The translations under genes were made by a program, and so were the position numbers. Shown in pieces: positions 7,304 to 16,371 of a stretch of DNA of 33,601 nucleotides. The notes under the pieces were generated by a model, which had not been told where the DNA came from, made no database searches, and worked only from the letters and a program-made list of their open reading frames with translations. The stretch spans positions 1-33,601 of the forward strand of contig SKSR01000216.1 in assembly GCA_007122885.1 (NCBI GenBank), written 5' to 3'. Position 1 is the first letter of the stretch, and every line of letters begins with the position of its first letter. Origin of the DNA: Gemmatimonadota bacterium. GTDB taxonomy: Bacteria > Gemmatimonadota > Gemmatimonadetes > Longimicrobiales > Gaopeijiaceae.

Positions 7304-8631
7304 GCCCCACCTCCCAGTGCACAACGAAAGCCCGAGAAGATCTGCCGACGGACGGGGAAATCCCAGTTCCGGAAGGTTCCCCTCACGGCACCCGGCCGAC
7401 TGGCCCAGGAGCCTCCCCTGAGAACCTTGTACTCGGTACCGAAGAAGACCTGGGAGTACTCGGGGTACGGGAAGCTTTCGAACCCCGGATACCCCTGAAA
7501 ATCCGACGCCGTCCATTCCCAGACGTCCCCGATCATCCCATAGCACCCCACGGGCGAGACGTTCCCGGGGAAGCTCCCCACCGGAGCGGTCCCGAAGGCC
7601 ATCATGTCCACGTTCGCCCGAGTCGGATCCGGCGGCTCCTCTCCCCAGGGATAGGCTCGCTTTTCCCCCTGCTCCGGGTCCCACGTGGCGGCAGCCTCCC
7701 ACTCCACCTCCGTGGGCAGACGCTTGCCGGCGAACCGGGCGAACGCCTCCGCCTCATGATAGGTAACGTGGCACACAGGGCGGATAGGATCCACGTCCTC
7801 CCACCGATCGAAGCTTCGAACTTCCCACCGGCCGTCCCGCCTTCTCCAATAGCCCGGGCTCTCCACGTCGCTCTTCTGAAGCCACTTCCATCCTTCCGCA
7901 GACCAGAGCTTCGGATTCGAGTATCCCCCTGCGTCCATGAACTCGAGATACTGACCGTTCGTCACCGGTGCCGCGTCGATGGAGAAGGGCTCCACCTCCG
8001 TGGAATGCCGTGGACGCTCGTTGTCGTAGACCGTCGATCGGTCATCGGATCCGATTTCCACCATGCCCCCCGGGAACCGAACCATGGAACCGATCCGGTC
8101 CGCCCAGCCGGCATCGGGTTCCGGGAGGGCCAGGGCCCGGGGTGCCGGATACGGCTCCCCCTTCTTCAGTTGGAGCGTCTGAAGGATCGTCTCGTCGTGC
8201 TGGTACTCGTGCTGCAGGACGAGGCGAAAGACGAATCCATCCTTCAGCAGGGGATCGTCGTCCCTGGGCCCCAGGCGATCCTTCCGGGCCAGGACTTCCC
8301 TCCGCACCCGCCCCATGTACTCCAGTGCCTCGGCGACCGAGGGGAGCTCCAACCGATCCCGGGACGCGCGAGGGTTGTCGAAAGGGTTGTAGATCCCTCG
8401 GAGACCTTCCGATCCATCGGGGCCCGTTCCGGTCTTTTCCAGTAGCCAGACCTCTTCGAAGTGGGCGATGTGGCCCAGGTCCCACACGATGGGGCTCATG
8501 AGGGAGGAGTGCTGCACGGCCAGGTCGGCCTCCGGGAGGGGCCCGATGAGAAAGAGGGTGCGAACGCGGGCTTCGTCCAGGAGCTGCACACATTCGCGCA
8601 GATCGAGAGGTCGGCCGGGTTTCAAATCCAT
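7300..8631 (-). CDS. egtB: Ergothioneine biosynthesis sulfoxide synthase (DinB_2 + FGE-sulfatase domains)
   Basis: SPIVWDLGHIAHFEEVWLL, VLQHEYQHDETILQTLQ (iron-binding HxxxHxE), CHVTYHEAEAFARFAGKRLPTEVEWEAAA, GNVSPVGCYGMIGDVWEWTASDFQGYPGF, VLRGGSWAS. Confidence 0.95.
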   Translation of the reverse strand: MDLKPGRPLDLRECVQLLDEARVRTLFLIGPLPEADLAVQHSSLMSPIVWDLGHIAHFEEVWLLEKTGTGPDGSEGLRGIYNPFDNPRASRDRLELPSVAEALEYMGRVRREVLARKDRLGPRDDDPLLKDGFVFRLVLQHEYQHDETILQTLQLKKGEPYPAPRALALPEPDAGWADRIGSMVRFPGGMVEIGSDDRSTVYDNERPRHSTEVEPFSIDAAPVTNGQYLEFMDAGGYSNPKLWSAEGWKWLQKSDVESPGYWRRRDGRWEVRSFDRWEDVDPIRPVCHVTYHEAEAFARFAGKRLPTEVEWEAAATWDPEQGEKRAYPWGEEPPDPTRANVDMMAFGTAPVGSFPGNVSPVGCYGMIGDVWEWTASDFQGYPGFESFPYPEYSQVFFGTEYKVLRGGSWASRPGAVRGTFRNWDFPVRRQIFSGFRCALGGGA

Positions 8632-8729
8632 ATGGGGTCCGGAAAAGTTCGAGTGGAGTTCCTTCGGAGGTGACGGCGACCAAGGTAAGGACCCTGGCTG
8701 GAGCTACCCAACCAGAGAAGGTGAACGGC

Positions 8730-10313
8730 TCAGTCGTCGGGAGCCACGGTGTGGAGAGTCACATCGTCCTCGGTCGCCTCCACCTGCTGACGGGCCCACG
8801 GGCTCCGGAAAAGGAGGACGGGGCGGTCCCGGTGATCCCGTACCAGACTCCGGTCGTACCCTCGCCCCAAGCGCTCCATGACCTCCCGGTCCCCGGTCAC
8901 CCACCGGGCTTCCCTGAACGCCAACGGCTCCAACCGGGCAGGCACCCCGTACTCGTGCTCCAGCCGGTGGAGAAGAACGTCGAACTGCAGGGGCCCCACG
9001 ACCGCCACGAGGGGTGCCGGCCCCGCCAGCTCCTCCGAGTAGAAAAGCTGTACCGCTCCTTCCTCGGAGAGCTGCCTCAGGCCTCGATCCAGATGCTTCC
9101 GCCGCAGGGGGTCCGAAAGGAGCACCCGGGCGAAGTGCTCCGGTGAGAAGGAGGGAACCCCTTCGAAGTCCACGCCACCGTTGGACGAGAGGGTGTCTCC
9201 GACCCGAAGGTCACCCCGGTCGTGGAGCCCGACCACGTCGCCCGCCCACGCCTCCTCCACCCTTTGACGGTCCCGGGCCAGAAACTGTTGTGGCTGGGCC
9301 AGGCGAACGGGCTTGCCGGAGCGGACGTTGGTCACGGTGGCGCCCGGCTCGAAGCGGCCCGAGCAGATCCGAAAGAAGGCGAGCCGGTCCCGATGATTCG
9401 GATCCATGTTCGCCTGGATCTTGAAGATGAACCCCGTCAGGGCCTCGCTCCGCGGGTCCACGGGATCGCCGTCCCTCGTGGACCGCGGCCTGGGGGCCGG
9501 CGCCTCCTCCAGGAAGAATCGGAGAAAGGGCTCCACCCCGAAGTTGGTCAGTGCGCTACCGAAGAAGGTGGGCGACACCTCCCCCGCCAGGAAGGCGTCC
9601 CGATCGAACGGGGTGGCCGCCGCCTCCAGGAGCTCCAGCTCGTCCAGAAGCCGCTCGTAGATGTCGGCCCCCAAACGGTCCTTGGCCCGGTCCGACTCCA
9701 ATGGCACGGTCTCGACGTCCACTCGGCTCTGGCCGTGATCCCCGGTTCGTTCGAACAAATGAAGGCTCCCTTCCCTTCTTTCCACCACCCCGAGGAGATG
9801 CGACCCCTGGTAGACCGGCCAAGTGATCGGGCTGCATGGGAGCCCCAGCTCGGCCTCCACATCGTCTATGAGCTTCAGGGGGTCCTCGCCGATCCGGTCA
9901 CCCTTGTTCACAAAGGTGAATATCGGAAGCCGTCGCATCCGGCAGACCTCGAAGAGCTTTCGGGTCTGCTCCTCGACGCCCTTCCGGTTGTCGAGGAGCA
10001 TGACCGCGGAATCCGCCGCGAGCAAGGTCCGGTAGGTGTCCTCGGAGAAGTCTTGGTGGCCCGGGGTGTCCAGAAGGTTGAGACGAAGCCCGCCGTAATC
10101 GAACTGGAGGACGCTGGAGGTGACCGAGATCCCCCGTTCCTGTTCCATCTCCATCCAGTCGGACGTGGCGTGCCGCTTGGCTCGCCGGGCCTTCACGGTC
10201 CCCGCAAGGTGAATCGCTCCCCCGTAGAGGAGAAGCTTCTCCGTGAGGGTCGTCTTACCCGCGTCCGGATGGCTGATGATCGCGAACGTCCGCCTGCTCC
10301 CAACCGGATCCAC
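8730..10313 (-). CDS. prfC: Peptide chain release factor 3 (RF3)
   Basis: RRTFAIISHPDAGKTTLTEKLLLYGGAIHLAGTVKARRAKRHATSDWMEMEQERGISVTSSVLQF, LNLLDTPGHQDFSEDTYRTL, VNKGDR; full-length RF3 architecture. Confidence 0.96.
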   Translation of the reverse strand: MDPVGSRRTFAIISHPDAGKTTLTEKLLLYGGAIHLAGTVKARRAKRHATSDWMEMEQERGISVTSSVLQFDYGGLRLNLLDTPGHQDFSEDTYRTLLAADSAVMLLDNRKGVEEQTRKLFEVCRMRRLPIFTFVNKGDRIGEDPLKLIDDVEAELGLPCSPITWPVYQGSHLLGVVERREGSLHLFERTGDHGQSRVDVETVPLESDRAKDRLGADIYERLLDELELLEAAATPFDRDAFLAGEVSPTFFGSALTNFGVEPFLRFFLEEAPAPRPRSTRDGDPVDPRSEALTGFIFKIQANMDPNHRDRLAFFRICSGRFEPGATVTNVRSGKPVRLAQPQQFLARDRQRVEEAWAGDVVGLHDRGDLRVGDTLSSNGGVDFEGVPSFSPEHFARVLLSDPLRRKHLDRGLRQLSEEGAVQLFYSEELAGPAPLVAVVGPLQFDVLLHRLEHEYGVPARLEPLAFREARWVTGDREVMERLGRGYDRSLVRDHRDRPVLLFRSPWARQQVEATEDDVTLHTVAPDD

Positions 10314-10667
10314 GTGATCTCCTCATCGTTCCTGGGGTGTGTCTTCCGCCTGGCCGGTCCGTGTCGCGTGGCCGCGGCCGACCATTGCTGCCGAGCCATT
10401 GAATTTAACGGATTCGACCTCCCGGGTGCAGGCTCGGGGCCTTCTGTCCGGTAGGAACGACCGTGGTCGGGTCGGCCGCTCGAGGCCGGAAATCGTCCCC
10501 ACCGTCGACCCCGGGAGGAACAGTCCTGACAGCACCGTCGGTCCCATTCCGAGGAACCCATCGACCCTTGTCGGGCTCAAAGGATGGGGCACCCATGGAC
10601 GCCCGAAATGTAGCCGCTACCGTCCAGGCCAACTCCGAACGTCGTCCAGACCAACTTCGAAGGTGCC

Positions 10668-12803
10668 ATGACGGTCCTCGACGCCACTTCACCCCTGATC
10701 CCGACCCGGAACCCCACCGGCAGCAGCCGCATGGGCCGACTGCTGGCGGTTGCGGCGGCGATCGTGTCGGGATGGGCCGGCACCTCCGACCCCCTTCGAG
10801 CCCAGAGCTCGGAGGACGAGGGTTGGAACAGCCCACGGGCTCTCGAGCTCGCCGAGCTGGGCCGGGAGGCTCGGCGGGGACTCGACGCCGGCGGCGACCT
10901 TTCCACGTACAGGGCCGAGACCCGGGGGAACATCTACTTCTACCTGGATCCGGAGGAGGGTGACCAGCGTCCGCTTCTCCGAACCGACCAAGTGGCGGTG
11001 GATCTGTACTGGATGGCGCCCGGACTCACCCGACAGGTCATCGTGGGCCACCACAAGGAACGACACTTCCCCATTCGGGACTTCCAGTACTTTTTGGACC
11101 GCCTCACCGTGGTTCAGCACGGGTTCGGGGACCGAATCCACGTGGGTGAGGGGATGGACGTTCGGGACGTGCCCCATCCCCTGGCCGCCACAGAGGCGGA
11201 TGACCGGGTCTACGACATCCGGCTCGCCGACTCCGTGCGGATCACCCTCCCCGAAGAGCCGGAGCCCATCCGGGTATACGAGCTTCAGGTCCGCCCCAAG
11301 GACCCGGACGAACCTGCCATCGTCGGATCCCTCTTCCTGGAAGGGTCGTCCGGTCACCTGGTGAGGATGGACTTCACGTTCACCCCCTCATCCTACGTGG
11401 ACCCGCGAAACGACCGGGTCCACATCTCCCTGGAGTACGGGCGCTGGGAGGGGGAGCACTGGCTTCCCCACGAGCAGACCGTGGAGGTACGACGGGAGAT
11501 CCCCCGGTTGGATCTGGGAGTGGGCACCATCATCCTCGCGGTCTTGCGGACGGGCTCGTACGAGTTCGACGTCCCGCTGGAGAGGGAGTTCTTCCAGGGC
11601 CCCCGGGTCACCACGCGCCCGCAGGAGGAGCTGGAGGCTTACGACTTCCCCACCGATCCGCTGGCCGAGCTGAGGGATCGAGACCTGGCCGGATCCTTGG
11701 AACGCGTGGAGCCGTCGGAGCTGCGGCGCCAGGGGCGACAACTCGTTGGCTCCACACGCCCCTCCGGGCTTCCTGCCGTCCGGTTCCACTTGCCGGATGC
11801 CTCATCGGCGCTCCGGTTCAACCGAGCCGAGGGGTGGAGAGCCGGCGGGGGGGTCCAACTGGGCCCTTTCGGCCTGGGACACCTGCGCCTCTCCGGCGGA
11901 TACGCCTTCGGCTCCTCCCAGGTTTCCGGAACGGCCGGAACGACCTTCGAGCTGACTCCCGAAACTCGAGTGGAAGTCCGCGGGACCTACCGGCACCTTT
12001 CGGATCTGGGGCCCATCCGGGGCGCCGATGGAATGTTCAACTCTGTGGCCTCCAGCGTGACCGGGCACGATTACCTGGATCCGTTCCATAGGAGCGGGGG
12101 CTACGTCCGTCTCGTCCACCAGCGGGAGCGTGGGCTGCGAGTGACGGCCGAGGCGAGAGGGGAACGGCACAGCTCCCTGGATGGAATCCATACCTCCGCG
12201 CCCCTGGGGGGACGGGCCCTGAGACCCATCCGACCCGTCGACCCAGGGACCCTCCTGTCGGCCCGCCTGGGCCTGAGCAGGGAGCGCGGGGGCCCGTTGA
12301 GCCCCTCCTCATGGAAGGCTTCCATGGAGGCGGGACGCGGGCCCGTGGGCTCCTTCATACGAACCGAGGGTTCGGCCGCGCTCCGCCTCAAGGAGGAACG
12401 ACCGGGTTCGGGCCTCCACTTTCGCCTTCACGGCGGAACCGCAGCGGGCTCCCCGCCCCTGCAGAGACACTTTCTCCTGGGCGGTCGCCACACTGTTCCA
12501 GGGCATCCGTACCGGAGCTTCGCCGGCCGCCACTACATGGCGCTCTCCTTGGAGGGGGCGCGGGACCTGGCCCATCCCTGGCTTCGCCTCCGCACGGGGG
12601 TGTGGGCGGGAGCGGCCACGGAGCTCCGGGATCGAGTGGCTCGGGATTGGAACGTTTCCACCACCGGCGGAGCCCGATTCGGGGTTACGGGGGGCGTCGG
12701 GCTCTTCTACGACCTCCTCCGCGTGGAGGGGGCCCGGGGAGCCCCCGACGGCGAGTGGCAAATCCTCGTCTACGTGGACCCCGCTTGGTGGGAACGACTC
12801 TGA
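10668..12803 (+). CDS. Predicted outer-membrane beta-barrel protein with N-terminal periplasmic domain (DUF5686/surface-antigen-like)
   Basis: Signal peptide-like MGRLLAVAAAIVSGWAGTSDPLRAQ (alternative start 10731); C-terminal alternating strands with FLLGGRHTVPGHPYRSFAGRHYMALSLEGARDL and GGARFGVTGGVGLFYDLLRVEGARG resembling Omp85-type terminal strands. Confidence 0.6.
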   Translation: MTVLDATSPLIPTRNPTGSSRMGRLLAVAAAIVSGWAGTSDPLRAQSSEDEGWNSPRALELAELGREARRGLDAGGDLSTYRAETRGNIYFYLDPEEGDQRPLLRTDQVAVDLYWMAPGLTRQVIVGHHKERHFPIRDFQYFLDRLTVVQHGFGDRIHVGEGMDVRDVPHPLAATEADDRVYDIRLADSVRITLPEEPEPIRVYELQVRPKDPDEPAIVGSLFLEGSSGHLVRMDFTFTPSSYVDPRNDRVHISLEYGRWEGEHWLPHEQTVEVRREIPRLDLGVGTIILAVLRTGSYEFDVPLEREFFQGPRVTTRPQEELEAYDFPTDPLAELRDRDLAGSLERVEPSELRRQGRQLVGSTRPSGLPAVRFHLPDASSALRFNRAEGWRAGGGVQLGPFGLGHLRLSGGYAFGSSQVSGTAGTTFELTPETRVEVRGTYRHLSDLGPIRGADGMFNSVASSVTGHDYLDPFHRSGGYVRLVHQRERGLRVTAEARGERHSSLDGIHTSAPLGGRALRPIRPVDPGTLLSARLGLSRERGGPLSPSSWKASMEAGRGPVGSFIRTEGSAALRLKEERPGSGLHFRLHGGTAAGSPPLQRHFLLGGRHTVPGHPYRSFAGRHYMALSLEGARDLAHPWLRLRTGVWAGAATELRDRVARDWNVSTTGGARFGVTGGVGLFYDLLRVEGARGAPDGEWQILVYVDPAWWERL

Positions 12804-12911
12804 CCCGCCTGCAGGCTTTGGAGGCGGATCCCGGGAAGGCCTGTCCGGTGGGGCCCGACCCGGAAACGTTCGCGGCTTGACCCCTCCCCCGGGCCCAAAC
12901 ACTTTCCACGG

Positions 12912-15065
12912 ATGTTTGCAGCCGAGGAGCATCACCACCGGGCCGTTCCCACGCGTGCTCTCGTACTTTCCCTGGCGGCCCTGGCGGTCCCAGTGGTGGG
13001 CGCGGTGGCGTTCCCGGAGGTCCTGGGAGAGTTGGGCGCCCTCCTCTGGCTTCTGGCCCTCGTTCCGGCGTTTCTTCTCGCTTACTACCGAGGCTGGCGC
13101 GGGGTGGCCACCGCCCTGGCGCTCGGGATGGCCACCCTCTCCCTCACGCAGGTGGCCGTCATCCTTCTGGATCGACAGGTCCCCGAGATCCTTCTCGGCG
13201 TGGTGGTGGCCTATCTCGGTATCTCCCTCGGGATCGGGTGGGTAACCGAGCTCCTCCATCGGGAGAGGGCCACCGTCGAGGATCTGGCCCTCACCGATAT
13301 CCTTACGCGTCTTCCGAACCGCCGTCATGCCCGCATGGCCCTGGAGAACGAGTTCGGCGCCGCAGAGCGGGGACGGCTGCTGTCCGTGGTCCTCTTCGAC
13401 CTGGACGACTTCAAGGCGTACAACGACCGCTACGGCCACGCCGCGGGGGACCAGGCCCTGAAGGCCTTCGGCGAGATCCTGACGCAGACGACCCGCCGGA
13501 TGAACCTCTCGGCCCGCTTCGGTGGGGAGGAGTTCCTCTCCATCCTCTCGGGCTCGGATACGGAAGGAGCCATGGTATTCGCCGAGCGGGTCCGGGACGC
13601 TCTGCGACAATACAGGCTTCCCCACGGCCCCCTCACGGTGAGCGCCGGAGTGGCCGCATACCATCCCAGCATGCGTTCGCCCGACGAGCTGCTCGGAGCG
13701 GCGGACCACGCCCTCTATCGGGCCAAGAGCGAAGGCAGGAACTGTGTCCGGGCGTTCGGGCGCCCGGTGGACGACGTGCCGGGGAAGGAAGAGGGCCAGG
13801 ACGAGGGCATCAAGAAGGAGGAGCCGGAGGGGGAGTATCCTCGCCCCCCCGACGAGATGGGGCGATCGGCGCCTCCCACCACGCTCCTCCCCCACAAGAT
13901 CACCCAGTTCGGGCAGGGGAAGCGTGTCCTCCTGGTGGAGGATGAGCCACCGGTGCGAACGTTGATCTCCACCTACCTGAACCGAGAAGGTTTTCATGTG
14001 ACCGAGGTGGGAGACGTACGCCAGGCGGTGAAGGCCCTCGCCCGGGAGTTCGACGTGGTGATCACGGACATCCGCCTTCCCGATTCCAGCGGCAACGAGC
14101 TCGTGGGAGTCGTGAAGTCCCGCTGGCCACACACCCAGGTGATCGTGATCACTGGACACAGGGATGCCCAGATCGCCGCGGAAGCCCTGAACGCAGGTGC
14201 CGACCGCTATCTCTTCAAACCGTTCGGAATGCCCGAGCTCCAGTCCCACCTCTCTGACGCACTCGTTCGCCGAAGCCGGTCCCTGAGAGACCGAGCCGAA
14301 CGCATCCAGCTGGACGGGGAGGCAAAGAAGCGCGCGGAGGAGGCCCGTGAAGCGATCTTGAAGGGGGCGCGCGCCCTGGTGAAGGCTGTGGAGGTCCGAG
14401 ACCCCTACACCCGGGGCCACTCCCGGAGGGTCGGCGCGTATTCCCTCATTCTGGCGGAGCATGGAGGCTTCGACGAAGAAGAGCTCGACCGGGAGGCCCT
14501 TCGACTGGCGTGCGAACTGCACGATGTGGGCAAGATCGGCATCCCCGACGCGATCTTGAACAAAGCCGCCCCTCTCAGCGCGAACGAGTTCGTGGAGGTG
14601 AAGCACCACCCCAAGGTCGGCCGGAGCATTCTGGAGCCCCTGCTGGGAGACGACCTCGTGTTGTCGGTGACCCAATGGCATCACGAGCGCTGGGATGGCA
14701 CGGGTTACCCCGACGGACTCGCCGGCGACTCCATTCCGCTGGCGGCTCGGCTGGTGGCGGTGGCCGACACATTGGACGCCATGACCAGCACCCGCGCCTA
14801 CCGACCCGCGGTGCCGTGGGAGGACGCGGTGGCAACGATCGAGGAACTGGCCGGAGCCCAGTTCGACCCTGAGATGGTGGCGACCTTTCGCAAGGCCCTT
14901 CCGGATTTGGATGACGCGTTCCGGGAGGCGGGAAGGAACGGCCCGACCGAAGACGGTCGGGGTTCGAGAGAGAACGAATGGATCGACGAACCGCGGGTTG
15001 GAGGCGGACGGTGGGCTACCGACCACGACGGACAGGGAACGCACGACGAGAGGGGGGAGTCATGA
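12912..15065 (+). CDS. Membrane GGDEF - response receiver - HD-GYP triple-domain c-di-GMP protein
   Basis: N-terminal hydrophobic helices; DILTRLPNRR...FDLDDFKAYNDRYGHAAGDQAL...ARFGGEEFLSIL (GGDEF); RVLLVEDEPPVR...VVITDIRLPDSSG...YLFKPFGM (REC); HDVGKIGIPDAIL...HHPKVG...HHERWDGTGYPDGLAGDSIPLAARLVAVADTLDAMTSTRAYR (HD-GYP). Confidence 0.95.
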   Translation: MFAAEEHHHRAVPTRALVLSLAALAVPVVGAVAFPEVLGELGALLWLLALVPAFLLAYYRGWRGVATALALGMATLSLTQVAVILLDRQVPEILLGVVVAYLGISLGIGWVTELLHRERATVEDLALTDILTRLPNRRHARMALENEFGAAERGRLLSVVLFDLDDFKAYNDRYGHAAGDQALKAFGEILTQTTRRMNLSARFGGEEFLSILSGSDTEGAMVFAERVRDALRQYRLPHGPLTVSAGVAAYHPSMRSPDELLGAADHALYRAKSEGRNCVRAFGRPVDDVPGKEEGQDEGIKKEEPEGEYPRPPDEMGRSAPPTTLLPHKITQFGQGKRVLLVEDEPPVRTLISTYLNREGFHVTEVGDVRQAVKALAREFDVVITDIRLPDSSGNELVGVVKSRWPHTQVIVITGHRDAQIAAEALNAGADRYLFKPFGMPELQSHLSDALVRRSRSLRDRAERIQLDGEAKKRAEEAREAILKGARALVKAVEVRDPYTRGHSRRVGAYSLILAEHGGFDEEELDREALRLACELHDVGKIGIPDAILNKAAPLSANEFVEVKHHPKVGRSILEPLLGDDLVLSVTQWHHERWDGTGYPDGLAGDSIPLAARLVAVADTLDAMTSTRAYRPAVPWEDAVATIEELAGAQFDPEMVATFRKALPDLDDAFREAGRNGPTEDGRGSRENEWIDEPRVGGGRWATDHDGQGTHDERGES

Positions 15066-16243
15066 ACGATCACGGGTCCATGCGAACCGCGCGTCGAACC
15101 CACGGGTTCACCGAGTCGGTCATCCGGGAGATGAGTCGGGTGGCCCAGGAGGCCGGGGCGATCAACCTGGGGCAGGGATTTCCCGACTTCCCCGCCCCGG
15201 CGGTGCTCAAGGACGCCGCGTGCCGGGCCATCCAAGACGATGTGAACCAATACGCCATCACCTGGGGAACGCCGTCCCTGCGAGGGGCGTTGGCTCGGAA
15301 GTATCAGGACTGGTACGGAATGGAGGTGGACCCGGAAAGCGAGATCACCGTGACCTGCGGGGCCACGGAAGCGATGGCTTCCGTCATGCTCGGGCTGGTG
15401 AACCCCGGCGACGAAGTCGTGGTCTTCTCTCCCTTCTACGAGAACTACGGGCCGGACGCCACCCTATGCGGAGCCGAGCCGGTCTTCCTGCCGCTTTCCC
15501 CTCCAGAGTTCAAGCTCACACGAGAGCCCCTGGAGGCGGCGGTAACGGCTCGCACTCGGGCGATCATCGTGAACACGCCGAACAATCCCACAGGTCGGGT
15601 TCTCAGTCGCCAGGAGTTGGAGCTCATCGCCGACGTATGCCGGCGACACGACCTGTACGCGTTCACCGACGAAATCTACGAGCACATCTACTACGAAGGA
15701 GAACACATCCCCCTGGCCACGCTGGACGGGATGCGGGAACGAACCGTCACCGTCTCCGGAGCGTCCAAGACCTTCAGCATCACCGGATGGCGGATCGGCA
15801 CGATCATAGCTCCCTCCGACCTGACCGGGGCGATCCGGAAGGTGCACGACTTCCTCACCGTGGGAGCCCCTGCGCCTCTTCAGGAAGGCTGCGCGGCGGG
15901 AATGCGTGAACTCGGGGACGAGTACTACGAAGGGCTGGCCAAACAGTACCGGGAGCGGCGGGACGTCCTCCATCAGGCCATCACCGAGGCAGGGTTCCGG
16001 GCGGTGAAGCCTCAAGGGGCCTACTACATCATGGCCGACTTTTCGTCTCTCAGCGACCTGGACGACGACTCCTTCGCCCGACACATGACACGGAACGGGG
16101 GGGTGGCCACAGTTCCGGGGAGCAGTTTCTTCCAGAATCCGGAAGAGGGCCGTCACCTGGTCCGGTTCGCGTTCTGCAAGACGCTGGAAAAGCTGGAGGC
16201 GGCCGGGGATCGGCTTCGACAGTTCAGCCGGGCCGGAGGATAA
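15062..16243 (+). CDS. PLP-dependent aminotransferase class I/II (YbdL/kynurenine-aminotransferase-like)
   Basis: INLGQGFPDFPAP, IIVNTPNNPTGRVLS, YAFTDEIYEHIYYEGEHIPLATL, TVSGASKTFSITGWRIG, FLTVGAPAPLQEG; ATGA overlap with the upstream stop. Confidence 0.93.
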   Translation: MNDHGSMRTARRTHGFTESVIREMSRVAQEAGAINLGQGFPDFPAPAVLKDAACRAIQDDVNQYAITWGTPSLRGALARKYQDWYGMEVDPESEITVTCGATEAMASVMLGLVNPGDEVVVFSPFYENYGPDATLCGAEPVFLPLSPPEFKLTREPLEAAVTARTRAIIVNTPNNPTGRVLSRQELELIADVCRRHDLYAFTDEIYEHIYYEGEHIPLATLDGMRERTVTVSGASKTFSITGWRIGTIIAPSDLTGAIRKVHDFLTVGAPAPLQEGCAAGMRELGDEYYEGLAKQYRERRDVLHQAITEAGFRAVKPQGAYYIMADFSSLSDLDDDSFARHMTRNGGVATVPGSSFFQNPEEGRHLVRFAFCKTLEKLEAAGDRLRQFSRAGG

Positions 16244-16371
16244 GCGACTCAGGGCCCCGGCATCCGGCCCCGCTTTCCCGGAGGGCCAATCCGGGCCGCC
16301 GCTCGCCCCGCCTGGGAGGTCGGTGGTTTCAGCCGATCGATCTTCGGGCTCGCCCTTCGGCCACCCCTCGG

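Noticed and set aside
6017-7498. 493-aa plus-strand ORF across egtA/egtD/egtB
   Set aside because: Antisense to three confidently assigned egt genes; no motifs.
9222-10454. 410-aa plus-strand ORF antisense to prfC
   Set aside because: Antisense shadow of a full-length RF3; no domain-like composition.
12309-15044. 911-aa minus-strand ORF antisense to the GGDEF-REC-HD-GYP gene and the barrel gene
   Set aside because: No recognisable motifs; it is the antisense of a well-supported gene, and long antisense open frames are expected at this GC content.
16277-16295. CCCGGA/TCCGGG hairpin between the convergent aminotransferase and HD-GYP genes
   Set aside because: Only a 6-bp stem and no T-tract on either strand; too weak to call a terminator.
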